Counted from the stretch's first letter, positions 1 to 8,900 are shown. The stretch is DNA of 21,320 nt from Syntrophaceae bacterium (GCA_014874425.1 JACWAG010000181.1:1-21320); one strand, 5' to 3'. Numbers and translations: made by a program. Notes: generated by a model not told the origin, from the letters alone.

Positions 1-189
1 GACTAACACGGTGTCGTCATTTAATTTGTACACACCCGCGTCCTCTGAACCGCCAATTCCGGTCAGCACATTCGGGTCTACAGGTATAGACAACCCACAA
101 AGGGCCTTACTCAGGTCTCCCGGACCTATTTTTGCCGCTCAGCCGGATGTTTTGGCAAGGCTGGTGAGTCGAATGTTCGTCTCGTTCAT
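1..189 (-). CDS. selD: Selenide, water dikinase SelD, N-terminal part, selenocysteine-containing (runs off the window)
   Basis: SelD makes selenophosphate from selenide and ATP, the selenium donor for selenocysteine tRNA. I read 63 codons from an ATG at 189-187, with GAGG about six bases upstream, to the window edge. The product starts MNETNIRLTSLAKTSG, then a UGA at 141-139, then AAKIGPGDLSKALCGL and later VDPNVLTGIGGSEDAGVY. These match the SelD N-terminus: the IRLT start, the catalytic Cys/Sec-x-x-Lys motif, VDPNLL and the DDA/EDA-VY nucleotide-binding segment. The UGA is codon 17 and the Lys codon 20, the same numbers as the essential Cys17 and Lys20 of E. coli SelD. The frame stays open and SelD-like on both sides of the UGA, and a SECIS hairpin follows, so read-through as Sec is the natural reading. 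Only the first fifth or so of the protein is visible. Sec-containing SelD is a known family variant. Confidence 0.93.
103..141 (-). promoter_or_regulatory. Bacterial SECIS element of selD with its UGA codon
   Basis: Reading the minus strand, the UGA is 141-139. Sixteen nucleotides later a five-nucleotide loop CGGGA (122-118) is closed by a perfect 5-bp stem, AGGUC (127-123) with GACCU (117-113). A lower GGC/GCC pairing (136-134 with 105-103) flanks an internal loop. A short stem, a G among the first two loop bases and a UGA-to-loop distance just above 15 nt are the usual marks of a bacterial SECIS recognised by SelB. The element lies wholly inside the coding sequence, as bacterial SECIS elements do. 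Confidence 0.85.
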
Positions 190-437
190 AAAGTCCTCAT
201 TAGCGCTGATGTTTATTCCTGTCGAGGGCACAATCAAAAGATAGGTTGAAAGCGCCCTTTTAACCAAGTATAGGGCATTCCGATGTATTGTATAGACAAA
301 AAGTGGGATAAAAAATATTTGATTGAGACTGGATCAAATTTTTGATTGGTATGTCCAAAAACATAGTAATTGGGAATGATTGGTGTAATGAAGATGTAAT
401 CCCATTTGATTTCTTTATTGGAACAAGAACTTTTAGT

Positions 438-466
438 TTGACATGGTTTAATTTATTTGGTAAAAT
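438..466 (+). promoter_or_regulatory. Sigma70-type promoter of the 538-798 gene
   Basis: TTGACA (438-443), an exact -35 consensus, is followed after exactly 17 bases by TAAAAT (461-466), 5 of 6 to the -10 consensus. Transcription would start near 473 and give a leader of about 65 nt. This is the best promoter match I see in the window. Confidence 0.75.
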
Positions 467-499
467 AAAGTATGGGGTTATAGCATATTGAATCGGTAA

Positions 500-529
500 C
501 CTGTCTCCTCGTAAATCACAGGAAGGAGG
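500..529 (+). promoter_or_regulatory. Strong Shine-Dalgarno in competing leader hairpins
   Basis: The ribosome binding site GGAAGGAGGG (521-530) lies eight to ten bases before the ATG at 538. CCUGU (500-504) can pair with ACAGG (518-522), leaving the SD core free, while the adjacent CUCCU (505-509) can pair with AGGAG (524-528) and hide it. The two pairings cross, so they exclude each other unless a pseudoknot forms. A role in translational control is inference only. Confidence 0.35.
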
Positions 530-537
530 GACGGGCC

Positions 538-798
538 ATGGATCTCGACAAAAGAATCGACGATCTGATAGAAGCTGGGTGGCATGTCCTGGATACCGAC
601 TATGACGAACGCGCCTTGGAATACTGGAAAGAGACGACGAGCGCTTTCTTAATAGATTTCCTCGGACGACGCCACGTTGTCACGGAAAGCTTTATCTCTT
701 GCTGGCACACAAAATACCCACACAAACCCGCCGACGAATTTGTGCGTAACAACGTGGGCCTTCGGGACAAATCGGATCAACATTGCGTCGAAGTTTAA
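538..798 (+). CDS. Small hypothetical protein, 86 aa
   Basis: I do not recognise the family. The gene has an unusually good setup for its size: a consensus sigma70 promoter, a strong AGGAGG-type ribosome binding site and an ATG start. The 86-residue product is soluble, with no signal peptide or membrane segment. The first half is acidic and probably helical (KRIDDLIEAGWHVLDTDYDE, about residues 5-24, then EYWKETTSAFLIDFLG). The second half has His and Trp residues and two cysteines (55 and 83). The LIEAGWHVL...W...FLIDFLG pattern faintly recalls N-terminal helical segments of defence-associated proteins, but I would not name one. It overlaps the convergent GHMP kinase gene by four bases at their 3' ends and is divergent from selD. 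Confidence 0.75.
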   Translation: MDLDKRIDDLIEAGWHVLDTDYDERALEYWKETTSAFLIDFLGRRHVVTESFISCWHTKYPHKPADEFVRNNVGLRDKSDQHCVEV

Positions 799-1778
799 TC
801 CGATATGTATATGACCTTGCTTCCCTGAGGTTCAAACGCAAAAGGCAATTCAGTCAGGTCAGAGAGAGCAGACCTAACCTTACTATGGTTTTGCGGCTCA
901 ACGTAAAACAGTAAGAAACCACCTCCACCAGCGCCCAGAAGCTTGCCACCTATGGCGCCTGCAGCCCTCGCCCGCTCGTAATATTCATTTATTACGTCAT
1001 TTGAAATTTCCTGCACCAAGCTCCTCTTCAACAACCAACCCTGATGCAAAATCTCTCCAAAATCACTCAATGATTTGGGTTCACGCAAAGTTTCTATAAG
1101 GTTTCCGCACAGGTTTTTCATGGCCCTGAGAACTTCCAGCTTCTTTACGGTTTGCGCCTTCTGGACCTCCAAAATGTCGCCGGCTCTGCGAGTTAACCCT
1201 GTGTAGAAAATCATGAGGTTGTCCTGGAGTGCCTTCTTGGTCGATGGCGAGCAAATCACCGGATCCACAAAAACACTTTCATCGGGAATAAATCTTATAT
1301 GAGCTATCCCGCCGTACGCTGCTATGAACTGATCCTGCTTCCCAATAGGATCCTTGAGAATTTCTATCTCAATCTTACAGGCTTCTTCAGCAAGTTTCTT
1401 AGCCGAAACAGCTTCCCCCTTAAAAGTGTGCAAAGCATGAAGGAGACTAACAGCGTACGCGCTGGACGATCCAAGACCAGTGCCGGAGGGGATATCAGCC
1501 ATAGAAGCGATCTCAACCCTATCAGTAACACCTGTAAGTTTAAGCGCTTCACGAATTATTGGATGACTTATATCTTCAACCGAATTAACCAGTTCTGTCC
1601 TCGAATATTTCAGGGAAATGCTATGTTCAAAGTATCTGGTCAGCCGATTGACTGTGATATAGATATACTTGTTAATTGTGGAGCTGACCACAGCTCCTTC
1701 CTCGTGCCGGTAATATGAGCGTAGATCACTGCCCCCTCCGCAGAAGCTGATTCGAAAAGGTGTACGGGTAATTATCAT
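795..1778 (-). CDS. GHMP-family sugar kinase, D-glycero-D-manno-heptose 7-phosphate kinase-like
   Basis: Phosphorylates a sugar or sugar phosphate with ATP; the closest recognised type is the HddA heptose-7-phosphate 1-kinase group, which feeds GDP- or ADP-heptose synthesis for LPS or surface glycans. All three GHMP motifs are present: N-terminal RTPFRISFCGGGSDL (5-19), the ATP-binding PSGTGLGSSSA loop (97-107) and C-terminal GGKLLGAGGGGFLLFY (277-292). PIGKQDQ (about 144-150) carries the likely catalytic Asp149. The length of 327 aa is normal for the group. The ATG at 1778 starts directly at the conserved MIITRTPFR; the ribosome binding site in front is weak. No other heptose-pathway gene is nearby, so the exact substrate is inferred from family resemblance only. 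Confidence 0.85.
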   Translation of the reverse strand: MIITRTPFRISFCGGGSDLRSYYRHEEGAVVSSTINKYIYITVNRLTRYFEHSISLKYSRTELVNSVEDISHPIIREALKLTGVTDRVEIASMADIPSGTGLGSSSAYAVSLLHALHTFKGEAVSAKKLAEEACKIEIEILKDPIGKQDQFIAAYGGIAHIRFIPDESVFVDPVICSPSTKKALQDNLMIFYTGLTRRAGDILEVQKAQTVKKLEVLRAMKNLCGNLIETLREPKSLSDFGEILHQGWLLKRSLVQEISNDVINEYYERARAAGAIGGKLLGAGGGGFLLFYVEPQNHSKVRSALSDLTELPFAFEPQGSKVIYISD

Positions 1779-2202
1779 AGGGACCGTGCTTTTCAGTTGG
1801 TAAGGTTAGGAATTGCGCCTCACAAACCAATTAACAGAGGCTATTTGATTGTTACAGTTTTCTTCGAACAAGGGAGGTAATGCCCATTCTCCAACATGAG
1901 GGTTTATATATGCCCCGTCCCAAAGACCCGCATTCCGGTAAAAGCTTTCTCCAGGACGGGGTATACTTCATCCCTCCATTCACGACACAAACAACAACAA
2001 ATTAAAATCCGGAAGCGGCGGTAACCGAAAATATGGGAATTGAGACTTTCGAGTCAAGGTTTTTATTTGCTATTGAAGGCTTTAAGCTTAAACATCACTC
2101 TCATCAGTCGTCCATAAGCAATTAGAAACTCGAAACATCGACGACCACAAAAAAAGTGTCCCAGCTTTCTCAGTCAACCCAATAGTCAGATAGTGACGAA
2201 GT
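1779..2202. other. Intergenic gap between icd and the GHMP kinase gene; no gene assigned
   Basis: This 424-bp gap between two minus-strand genes has no convincing gene. A 41-codon plus-strand frame (1880-2005, starting MPILQHEGLYMPRP) has a GGGAGG only two bases before its ATG, too close for a normal start, and matches nothing I know. GACT-TTCG-AGTC (2044-2055) followed by a T-rich stretch resembles a small plus-strand terminator, but nothing upstream on that strand needs one. The T-run just downstream of icd on the minus strand (near 2154-2148) has no clear stem in front of it. The promoter of the GHMP kinase gene presumably lies here. Confidence 0.5.
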
Positions 2203-3456
2203 TCAATTTTTTTGGATCATTTCTATGATGGCCCTACCAAACCCGGAACACGAAACCTCTTTCGAACCCGGCAACAATCTAGCCAGGTCGTAGGTAACAA
2301 CCCCTGATCGAATAGTCTCAGCTAGGCCTTTTTCGATCAGATCAGCAGCTTCATGCCAGCCTATTCGACATAGCATCATTGAGCCGGAAAGTAGCATTGA
2401 TCCAGGATTTACTTTATCCAAACCGGCGTATTTCGGCGCGCTTCCGTGGGTAGCTTCAAAAACAGCGCATTCGTCTCCTATGTTTGCTCCGGGAGCCATG
2501 CCTAACCCACCGACTTGCGCGGCTAGAGCGTCAGACATATAATCACCGTTGAGGTTCGGCATTGCCAGGACATCATATTCTCTAGGACGCAAAAGGGCTT
2601 GTTGAAACATGGCGTCTGCAATCCTGTCGTTAACCAGTATTTTACCGTCGGGGACCTCTCCATGATACTTGTTAGAAAGGTCATCCTCGAAAATCACGAC
2701 ATCACCGAATTCGCTACGCGCCAAATCATACCCCCAATCACGGAAGGCGCCTTCAGTGTATTTCATTATGTTACCCTTATGCACTAGAGTCACTCGTTTC
2801 CTCTTGTTATCAAGCGCATATTTAATGGCCATTCTGACCAATCTCTTTGTTGCGGTTGGGCTCATCGGTTTTAACCCGACTCCCGCGTCGGAAGGCAACT
2901 TGACTCCCATCTCAGCTTCCAGAAAACTTATTATCTTGATCGCCTCATTCGAACCTGATTTCCATTCTATCCCAGCGTAGACATCTTCGGTGTTTTCTCG
3001 AAAGACCACCATGTCTACATCTTCCGGTCTGATCATTGGGGATGGTGTGCCACTGATATATTTTACGGGCCTTACACATGCGTAGAGATCAAGTTTTTGA
3101 CGGAGTGTAACATTGAGGCTGCGAAACCCTCCGCCCACGGGGGTTGTTAGAGGTCCCTTTATCGCTATTACGCATTTTCTGATCGCCTCGAACGATTCTT
3201 CAGGAAAGTATGAGCCAAATTCCTTAAAACTTTGCTCGCCAGCGTGAATTTTCCACCAGCAAAGTTTGCGGGCGCCTGCGTAGGCTTTTTCGACAACCGC
3301 GTCAAATACCGGCCGGGACGCCGCCCATATGTCAGACCCCACCCCATCGCCTTCAATGTAACCAACGATCGGATTGTCCGGGACATTGAGCGCAAGGCTC
3401 ATTTCATCAATATTTATCCATTGGCCTTCTCGAGGTTTTTCAGAATGTTGTTTCAT
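2203..3456 (-). CDS. icd: NADP-dependent isocitrate dehydrogenase
   Basis: Oxidatively decarboxylates isocitrate to 2-oxoglutarate with NADP in the TCA cycle (or runs in reverse). The 417-aa product aligns with E. coli Icd along its whole length. From the ATG at 3456 the substrate residues keep the E. coli numbers: Ser113, Asn115 and Arg119 in RSLNVTLRQ, Arg129, and Arg153/Tyr160 in FRENTEDVY. Lys227, Asp281, Asp305 and Asp309 match the catalytic and metal ligands. Lys342-Tyr343 in ATHGSAPKY and Arg393 in TYDLARLL are the NADP-specifying residues. An in-frame GTG at 3468 would add four residues, but GGAG overlaps it and the E. coli numbering favours 3456. It overlaps the upstream PrmA-like gene by 17 bp, so translation is probably coupled. 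Ser113 is the site phosphorylated by AceK in enterics; no kinase gene is in view. Confidence 0.95.
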   Translation of the reverse strand: MKQHSEKPREGQWINIDEMSLALNVPDNPIVGYIEGDGVGSDIWAASRPVFDAVVEKAYAGARKLCWWKIHAGEQSFKEFGSYFPEESFEAIRKCVIAIKGPLTTPVGGGFRSLNVTLRQKLDLYACVRPVKYISGTPSPMIRPEDVDMVVFRENTEDVYAGIEWKSGSNEAIKIISFLEAEMGVKLPSDAGVGLKPMSPTATKRLVRMAIKYALDNKRKRVTLVHKGNIMKYTEGAFRDWGYDLARSEFGDVVIFEDDLSNKYHGEVPDGKILVNDRIADAMFQQALLRPREYDVLAMPNLNGDYMSDALAAQVGGLGMAPGANIGDECAVFEATHGSAPKYAGLDKVNPGSMLLSGSMMLCRIGWHEAADLIEKGLAETIRSGVVTYDLARLLPGSKEVSCSGFGRAIIEMIQKN

Positions 3457-4279
3457 CAAATAATTCACTCCAATATTTTTGCTTCGCCGCTACGAAAGTC
3501 ACCCACGGCGGTGTTGTCCGTTCCCGGATTATTACGAATCCCTGCTCCATAAACAATGTTTTTAGAATCTCCGCCTGGTCATCGTTGATTCCTGAAACAA
3601 TCCACACCTTTTTTGACGATGTTTCTTTCAAAACAACTATGTCTCGTAACACGCTGAATGGAAGATTGGCCAATATTAAATCATATTGATCGTCCATGAA
3701 AATCCTGGCTTCACCTTCCCGTATTTCTATAATTGTTTCGAATTTATTTAGTGAAACGTTTCTTTTTGTCGCCTGAACAGCCAACCTGTTCTTGTCTACC
3801 GCTACCACTTTCCGACAACCTAGCCTGGCAGCGGTCAACGCAAGAATTCCCGAACCGCACCCAAGATCCAGGACCAATTTGATCCGGCCTGTCCGTAAGA
3901 TTTCTACCAGAAACTCAACGCATGTTTGAGTAGTAGGATGATTGCCATCTCCAAAAACCACGGAAGGGTCCAACACAATAAATTTATCTGTCTGATCTAG
4001 TTTTGGACCGGGCACAAATGTCACACCTGAAATACACAGTCCCGCATTAGGAAGCCCTTCCTGCCAATCCTTGTATTTCATCTCATGCCGACAACTGATT
4101 GCCAAATCAAGATCCGAGCATAGTCGTTCAATATATTCGTCTTCCGGTTCCGAGAAAAACACATAGGAAAAGTCTTCCTCGTTCCAGACTCCAATTAATG
4201 AGGTTGGAGTGTCGGGAAGCAAATCCGGTAAATCTCTCTTGATTTCGTAAATGAACAAATTTGTTTCAGGATCTATCAT
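3440..4279 (-). CDS. PrmA-like (ribosomal protein L11 methyltransferase family) SAM-dependent methyltransferase
   Basis: A class I SAM methyltransferase of the PrmA type; PrmA trimethylates ribosomal protein L11. The hallmark DPSVVFGDGNHPTTQ (104-118) corresponds to the PrmA DPGxAFGTGxHPTT signature. Motif I, LDLGCGSGILALTAARLG (137-154), and the acidic VDKN (161-164) form the SAM pocket. LILANLPF (201-208) is the post-motif, NLPF rather than the NIL seen in standard PrmA. Residues 1-100 form a weakly conserved substrate-recognition part. Length 279 aa against about 293 for PrmA. The shorter, divergent N-terminus and NLPF make another protein substrate possible, so no symbol is given. It starts 42 bp after the Vsr-MTase gene and overlaps icd, so it sits mid-operon. 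Confidence 0.8.
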   Translation of the reverse strand: MIDPETNLFIYEIKRDLPDLLPDTPTSLIGVWNEEDFSYVFFSEPEDEYIERLCSDLDLAISCRHEMKYKDWQEGLPNAGLCISGVTFVPGPKLDQTDKFIVLDPSVVFGDGNHPTTQTCVEFLVEILRTGRIKLVLDLGCGSGILALTAARLGCRKVVAVDKNRLAVQATKRNVSLNKFETIIEIREGEARIFMDDQYDLILANLPFSVLRDIVVLKETSSKKVWIVSGINDDQAEILKTLFMEQGFVIIRERTTPPWVTFVAAKQKYWSELFDETTF

Positions 4280-4321
4280 CGGTTATTACTCATAATTCGT
4301 GTCATTTCGACCGAAGGGTAT

Positions 4322-5920
4322 TCACATAAAAATCGATAGTGGCCGTCCACGGATCATTTCAGCAACTAAAGGGTTTAACCGTTGCATTGCTATCCATTCT
4401 ATTACCGGTACGCACACGGCGTCTCCAAATCCAAAAAGGGCCCGGCTTTTATTTACTGAGAGATTATAATCACCTGCGCCCATTAGTCGAGCGCATTCCA
4501 GCGGCGTCAAGAGACGAACCGCGAATTTGCCGTATCCCGCTTTGACAAGTATCTGTCTGGCGCTTCCGCCTCTCGGGGTTCTTAAACAACCGGCTATACC
4601 GTCAATTCGAAGTTCGGCCATAGATTTTCCGTTTCTCATTCTTCTGAAAACAGTTCCATAGGACCAATCCGGTCTTGAGATCATTTCTTCGATAAGATTT
4701 CTATGTCTAGGATTCATCTGATTCAGCAGGTATTCAGTCCTGTCATGACTCCACCATTCGGGGGCGTCATCCGGGAGGTCTTCCAGGACATCCCGTAGTT
4801 CAGCGTGTGATGTTTGTATCTCTGGAAGATTCTTGACGGCCCAACAAATTTCATCATTGTCATGAATAAAGTCCAGCAACTTTTTCGGTCTAAAACGGTC
4901 CTCAATTGGTTGAATGTTTGCCTTCCCTTTGAGACATGTCTCAGTGTCTTCGATTCGCGCGACAACGAAAAGCCTTGGTCTGCTTTGCGGGACAAACCAC
5001 GCGGCGTCCACAATGAACGGGTCCACGGCATACCCGAGTCTGTTTAGAGCTAACATAGCGTCCCTGAAATCTCGACCTTTGTTCGAATTGAGAAAACCTG
5101 GGACATTTTCTATGAGAACCATTGGGGGTCGTCTATATGCCATGTCCTCAAGCAACTTTATAAATCCCCAGAATGCGGACGACTGTTTTCCTTTGAGTCC
5201 GTTCTTGGAACCCGCCACTGACAGGTCGTTACACGGAAATGACGCTGTAGCGAGTGTCACATTTGGGATTTTATCAGCGGAGATTTTGTGGATATCGGAC
5301 AGGTCGAATAGCTCTTGGGTATCCTGAAAGTGTCTGGAATACATGTCGTGTTTGTTGGGGTCTATGTCATTCGCGTAAGCAACTCGCCAACCATGACGTT
5401 CCAAGGCCATTCTAACCAAACCTATTCCTGCGAAGAATTCTGCGAAAGTCTTGTGAGGCGCAAAAGAAAAACGGGTTAGTTTTGAGCCATTATTGGCTAC
5501 ATCAATGGTGAGAGTGATACACTCATCCAGGTTTTTCTTAATGTCACTCTCCCAGAACCGCAGGACGGTCCACCCTTCTGATATCAATGCGGCAGTGGAA
5601 CGACAGTCTCGCTCCATGTTTTTTCTTATCTTCGTTAACCAGTAATCTCGTGATTTTGAGCTAGTGAATTGGCTTTCAAGCGATGACAGTTTACGACGGG
5701 ACCATTGTCCACCATGCCAGAAGTCACCATCTATGAAGATCGCAAGTTTCTTGGGGCGAATTACTATATCGGGTTTACCCGGAACGTCCTGGGGACAAGT
5801 CCTGTACCGAAGCCCCCTGCCCCAAAGGGCCCTACGAAAAAGCATCTCTGGTTCGGTGTCTCGTGAATGTACCTTTCCCATTATTTCCGAAATATTTCTT
5901 GGCAAATCAATCTTCGTCAA
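4322..5920 (-). CDS. Single-chain Vsr-like endonuclease fused to a C5-cytosine DNA methyltransferase
   Basis: Vsr nicks DNA at T:G mismatches made by deamination of 5-methylcytosine; the methyltransferase makes that 5-methylcytosine. Both are here in one chain of about 532 aa. I chose the TTG at 5920 because it gives exact E. coli Vsr numbering: Glu25 (TEPE), Asp51 (GKPDIVI) and His69 (FWH) all align. The ATG at 5881 (SD-like GGA in front) and the TTG at 5905 are alternatives. Residue 64 is Asp, not His, and zinc ligand Cys66 is Asp, so the zinc site looks lost. The MTase follows from about residue 158: motif I FAEFFAGIG, catalytic Cys230 in SFPCNDLS (PCN, not PCQ), ENV (271-273), QSRPR (312-316), a target-recognition region at about 355-455, then RLLTPLECARLMG and FGFGDAVCVPV. 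It overlaps the kinase stop by 14 bp and lies upstream of the PrmA-like gene. Confidence 0.88.
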   Translation of the reverse strand: MTKIDLPRNISEIMGKVHSRDTEPEMLFRRALWGRGLRYRTCPQDVPGKPDIVIRPKKLAIFIDGDFWHGGQWSRRKLSSLESQFTSSKSRDYWLTKIRKNMERDCRSTAALISEGWTVLRFWESDIKKNLDECITLTIDVANNGSKLTRFSFAPHKTFAEFFAGIGLVRMALERHGWRVAYANDIDPNKHDMYSRHFQDTQELFDLSDIHKISADKIPNVTLATASFPCNDLSVAGSKNGLKGKQSSAFWGFIKLLEDMAYRRPPMVLIENVPGFLNSNKGRDFRDAMLALNRLGYAVDPFIVDAAWFVPQSRPRLFVVARIEDTETCLKGKANIQPIEDRFRPKKLLDFIHDNDEICWAVKNLPEIQTSHAELRDVLEDLPDDAPEWWSHDRTEYLLNQMNPRHRNLIEEMISRPDWSYGTVFRRMRNGKSMAELRIDGIAGCLRTPRGGSARQILVKAGYGKFAVRLLTPLECARLMGAGDYNLSVNKSRALFGFGDAVCVPVIEWIAMQRLNPLVAEMIRGRPLSIFM

Positions 5921-8900
5921 TGGTCTTGCGGACCATCTCAAGCACTCTGCCCCTGTCAAACGGCTTATCGATAAACATCTTTGCGCCGATTGCTGATACT
6001 TCTTTAGCCTTGCCATTAGCAGCGTACCCGCTCGCAATGACAGCCTTGACCTTCGGGTTAATACTCAATAAGGCTTCGAGACACTGGCGCCCATCCATCA
6101 CGGGCATGATCAGGTCCAGGATTACAAGTTTGATTTCTTCTTGGCGCTTCTCATAGAGATCAAGGGCTTCTTTTCCATTTGACGCCGTAATCACCTTATA
6201 ATTTGCTTCTATCAGCATTCTAGAGACGAGTTCCGTAACGTTCGGCTCATCATCAACCACCAGTATGGTTTCAGATCGGCCAGTTGGTGGTTCCTTGGTT
6301 TCAGCCTCTTTTACATCCGGGACTTCTTCGATCACCGGGAAATAGATCTTGAATGTAGTGCCCACTGATAGTTCACTGTAACAAGTTATCACTCCGCCGT
6401 GCTGTTCCACTATCCCGTATACCACTGCGAGCCCAAGCCCTGTTCCTTTGCCCTGTTCTTTTGTGGTAAAGAATGGCTCGAAAATGCGATTTGCTGTCTC
6501 TGTATCCATTCCGGTCCCTGTGTCCGTAACTGAGAGAAGCACGTATTGTCCTGGTTTCGTTCCAAGGCGCGCACGGCAGTATTCCTCATCCAACTCAATG
6601 TTCTGTGTCTCGATAGCAAGTCTGCCTCCATCAGGCATGGCGTCCCTGGCGTTTATCGCAAGGTTCATCAATATCTGTTCTATTTGTGTCGAATCGCCGT
6701 TAATGACATTCAGGTCATCGGCCACCAAAAGTTCTATCTCTATTGTTTTGGGAATGGTATGTGCAAGCAGAGATCGAAAATGTTCGACAATCTTATTCAT
6801 GTTCACCGGCTGAAGTATAACCGGCCTGTTCCTACTGAACAAAAGTATTCCCCGGACCAATTGAGCGCCGCTTGTGGCTGCTCGGTACATTTTCCCCAAA
6901 TCTTCTCGATGGCGCCTACTGAGTGTCTCATCAGCCAGAATCAGATCTGAGTAACCGATAACAACCTGAAGCAAGTTGTTGAAGTCGTGTGCGATACCGC
7001 CTGCGAGTCTCCCTATCGCCTCCATTTTCTGCGCCTGGAATAGTTGGGAAGACAGTTTCAGATGCTCGGTTATGTCTCGTTTCAAGCCTACAAAACTGAC
7101 TATCATTCCATTTGAGTCTCGGACCGGTGAAATCGTGGTATCCTCATAATAGAGGCTACCGTCTTTCTTCTTGTTGGTGATACGTCCGGACCAGGTCTTC
7201 CCGGTTGTAATAGTATCCCATAATTGTTTGTAAAAGAATTCGTCATGCTCGCCACTCTTGAATACTCGCGGGTTGTTCCCAATCAGCTCCAACCTGTCAT
7301 ACCCCGTGATGTTTTCCAGAGCTGGGTTGACATACTGGATTACCCCAGCGGAGTCAGTAATGATGACACCCTCCGCAGCCTGTTCCACAGCCGTAGCGAG
7401 CCTCTTTTGCGCTTCCGCCGATCGTTTACGCCCGGTGATGTCCTGAACCACGGCTATATGAAAGTCGGGAGTTTCTCCTGGTTCCCACATTGGTGAGACG
7501 GTAAGATTGACCCAGACTATTGACCCGTCTTTGCGGCAATAACGCTTTTCCATAGAAAATTCTCTGATAGTTCCGGCAAACAATGCATCCTTGTTTTGCA
7601 GATCAGTCTTGAGGTCCTCCGGCACGGTTATAGACTGAAAGGTCATGTTTTCCAATTCGGACCGGGTATAACCGATAATGTCACAATACCGCTGATTTAT
7701 ACGTACAAAACGTCCACTTCTGGTCTCAATCTGGGCGACACCAACGGCTGCCTGCTGGAATAGCACTCGAAATCTTTGCTCACTCTCCCGAAGCCTGTCC
7801 TCGGCTCGTCTACGTTCTGTAATGTCCTGCAAGACGCAGTGCGTCTGAACAAATTTTCCATCACTATCACGTCCTATCTTCCCGTCAAAAGAAGTAATGA
7901 TACGAGCCCCCGACTTGTGGACCATTTCGAAGTCGACCCCCCTCACTTCCCCCAATTCCAGGAAACGCGGAAACCTGCGCCTGAAAAGTTCTATATATTC
8001 CGGCGCCAGAAAATCGCCAAACCATCTACCAATGACCTCGGACCTTTCATAACCCAGCGTATCCAACCAAGCTTGGTTGACTTCTATGAACCGCCCATCC
8101 GCGTCCAGAGATTGATAACCCACGGGGCTTTTTTCATAAAAAAGACGAAACCTATTTTCGGTTTCACGCAGGAACTCGGCCGCCTCATATCTTTCCCGAT
8201 AAAAAGCGGCGTTCCGCCTCTTCCATATCCAACCAAGGCTTGTTCCCGCTCCCACAATGAGGCTGACTACGAGAAAAACAAGCAACCACCATTGTTCTCT
8301 CAACGGACCATAAACCTCGGACACTTCCATTCGGGCCACCAGAAACCAGGGAGATCCCGGGATGGGAGCCACATCGGCAATAACCGGGAAACCTTGATAG
8401 TCCACACCCTGAACTATGCCTTGCCGCCCCAGTATCGCCTTGACTGCCGGGTATTCTTGCTTTTCGAGTGAGACGCGGAATTCAAGGGCGCTGTTTTTTC
8501 TGAATCTAAGTTCACTCAGCGACACGGCGTCATTTCCTTCCCTGCCGACAATCAGTGTTTCAGCGGTCCGACTCGGCGCAGGCCATGATTGTATAAGGGG
8601 GTACAGATATTGATTCGGGTCAATTCGCATCACTAGAGCGCCGATTGACCTAGCACTATTTTGCGGGTCCAAAACCGGAACAATCACACTGATGTAAATG
8701 CGCTTATTATGGTTGTCTCGGTAGAAATTCGTAAATTCAACCTGTCCTGACCGTATGACTTCTAAAGCATGCTCTCTTTCAAATCTACAGATTGGCGGCG
8801 ATGTTGCGGGAATCGCTAGCCGCTCAACGCCTCGGCTATCCAGTAGGGCAATCCGATCATACTGGTATCGAGCCTGCACGTTGCCCAGCCATGTTCCAAG

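Larger units (their letters stand above)
190..537. other. AT-rich intergenic region between divergent selD and the small orphan gene
   Basis: There is no gene on either strand here. It holds the selD ribosome binding site near the left end, the promoter and leader of the 538-798 gene on the right, and an A/T-rich 7-bp inverted repeat, ATTTGAT (317-323) with ATCAAAT (333-339), flanked by T- or A-runs. That repeat could be a weak operator or hairpin; nothing in the sequence decides. I saw no tRNA-like cloverleaf (I looked for selC) and no clear -35/-10 pair for selD; TATACT on the minus strand at 272-267 lacks a good -35 partner. Confidence 0.5.

Noticed and set aside
11..244. 77-codon plus-strand open frame
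   Set aside because: It lies antisense to the clear selD N-terminus and has no ribosome binding site or recognisable protein.
190..437. tRNA-Sec (selC) next to selD
   Set aside because: No cloverleaf or CCA-like end could be seen in the AT-rich gap.
1299..1718. 139-codon plus-strand open frame
   Set aside because: Antisense shadow of the GHMP kinase gene, whose motifs are complete in the other strand.
1880..2005. Small frame starting MPILQHEG
   Set aside because: The SD-like GGGAGG is two bases from the ATG and the product matches nothing known; kept only as part of the gap description.
5921..6037. Upstream start of the Vsr-MTase at 6037
   Set aside because: It would overlap the kinase gene by 131 bp, and the added residues are out-of-frame receiver sequence; Vsr numbering fits the TTG at 5920.
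7776..8471. 231-codon plus-strand open frame
   Set aside because: Antisense to the PAS region of the histidine kinase; no domain, no start signal.
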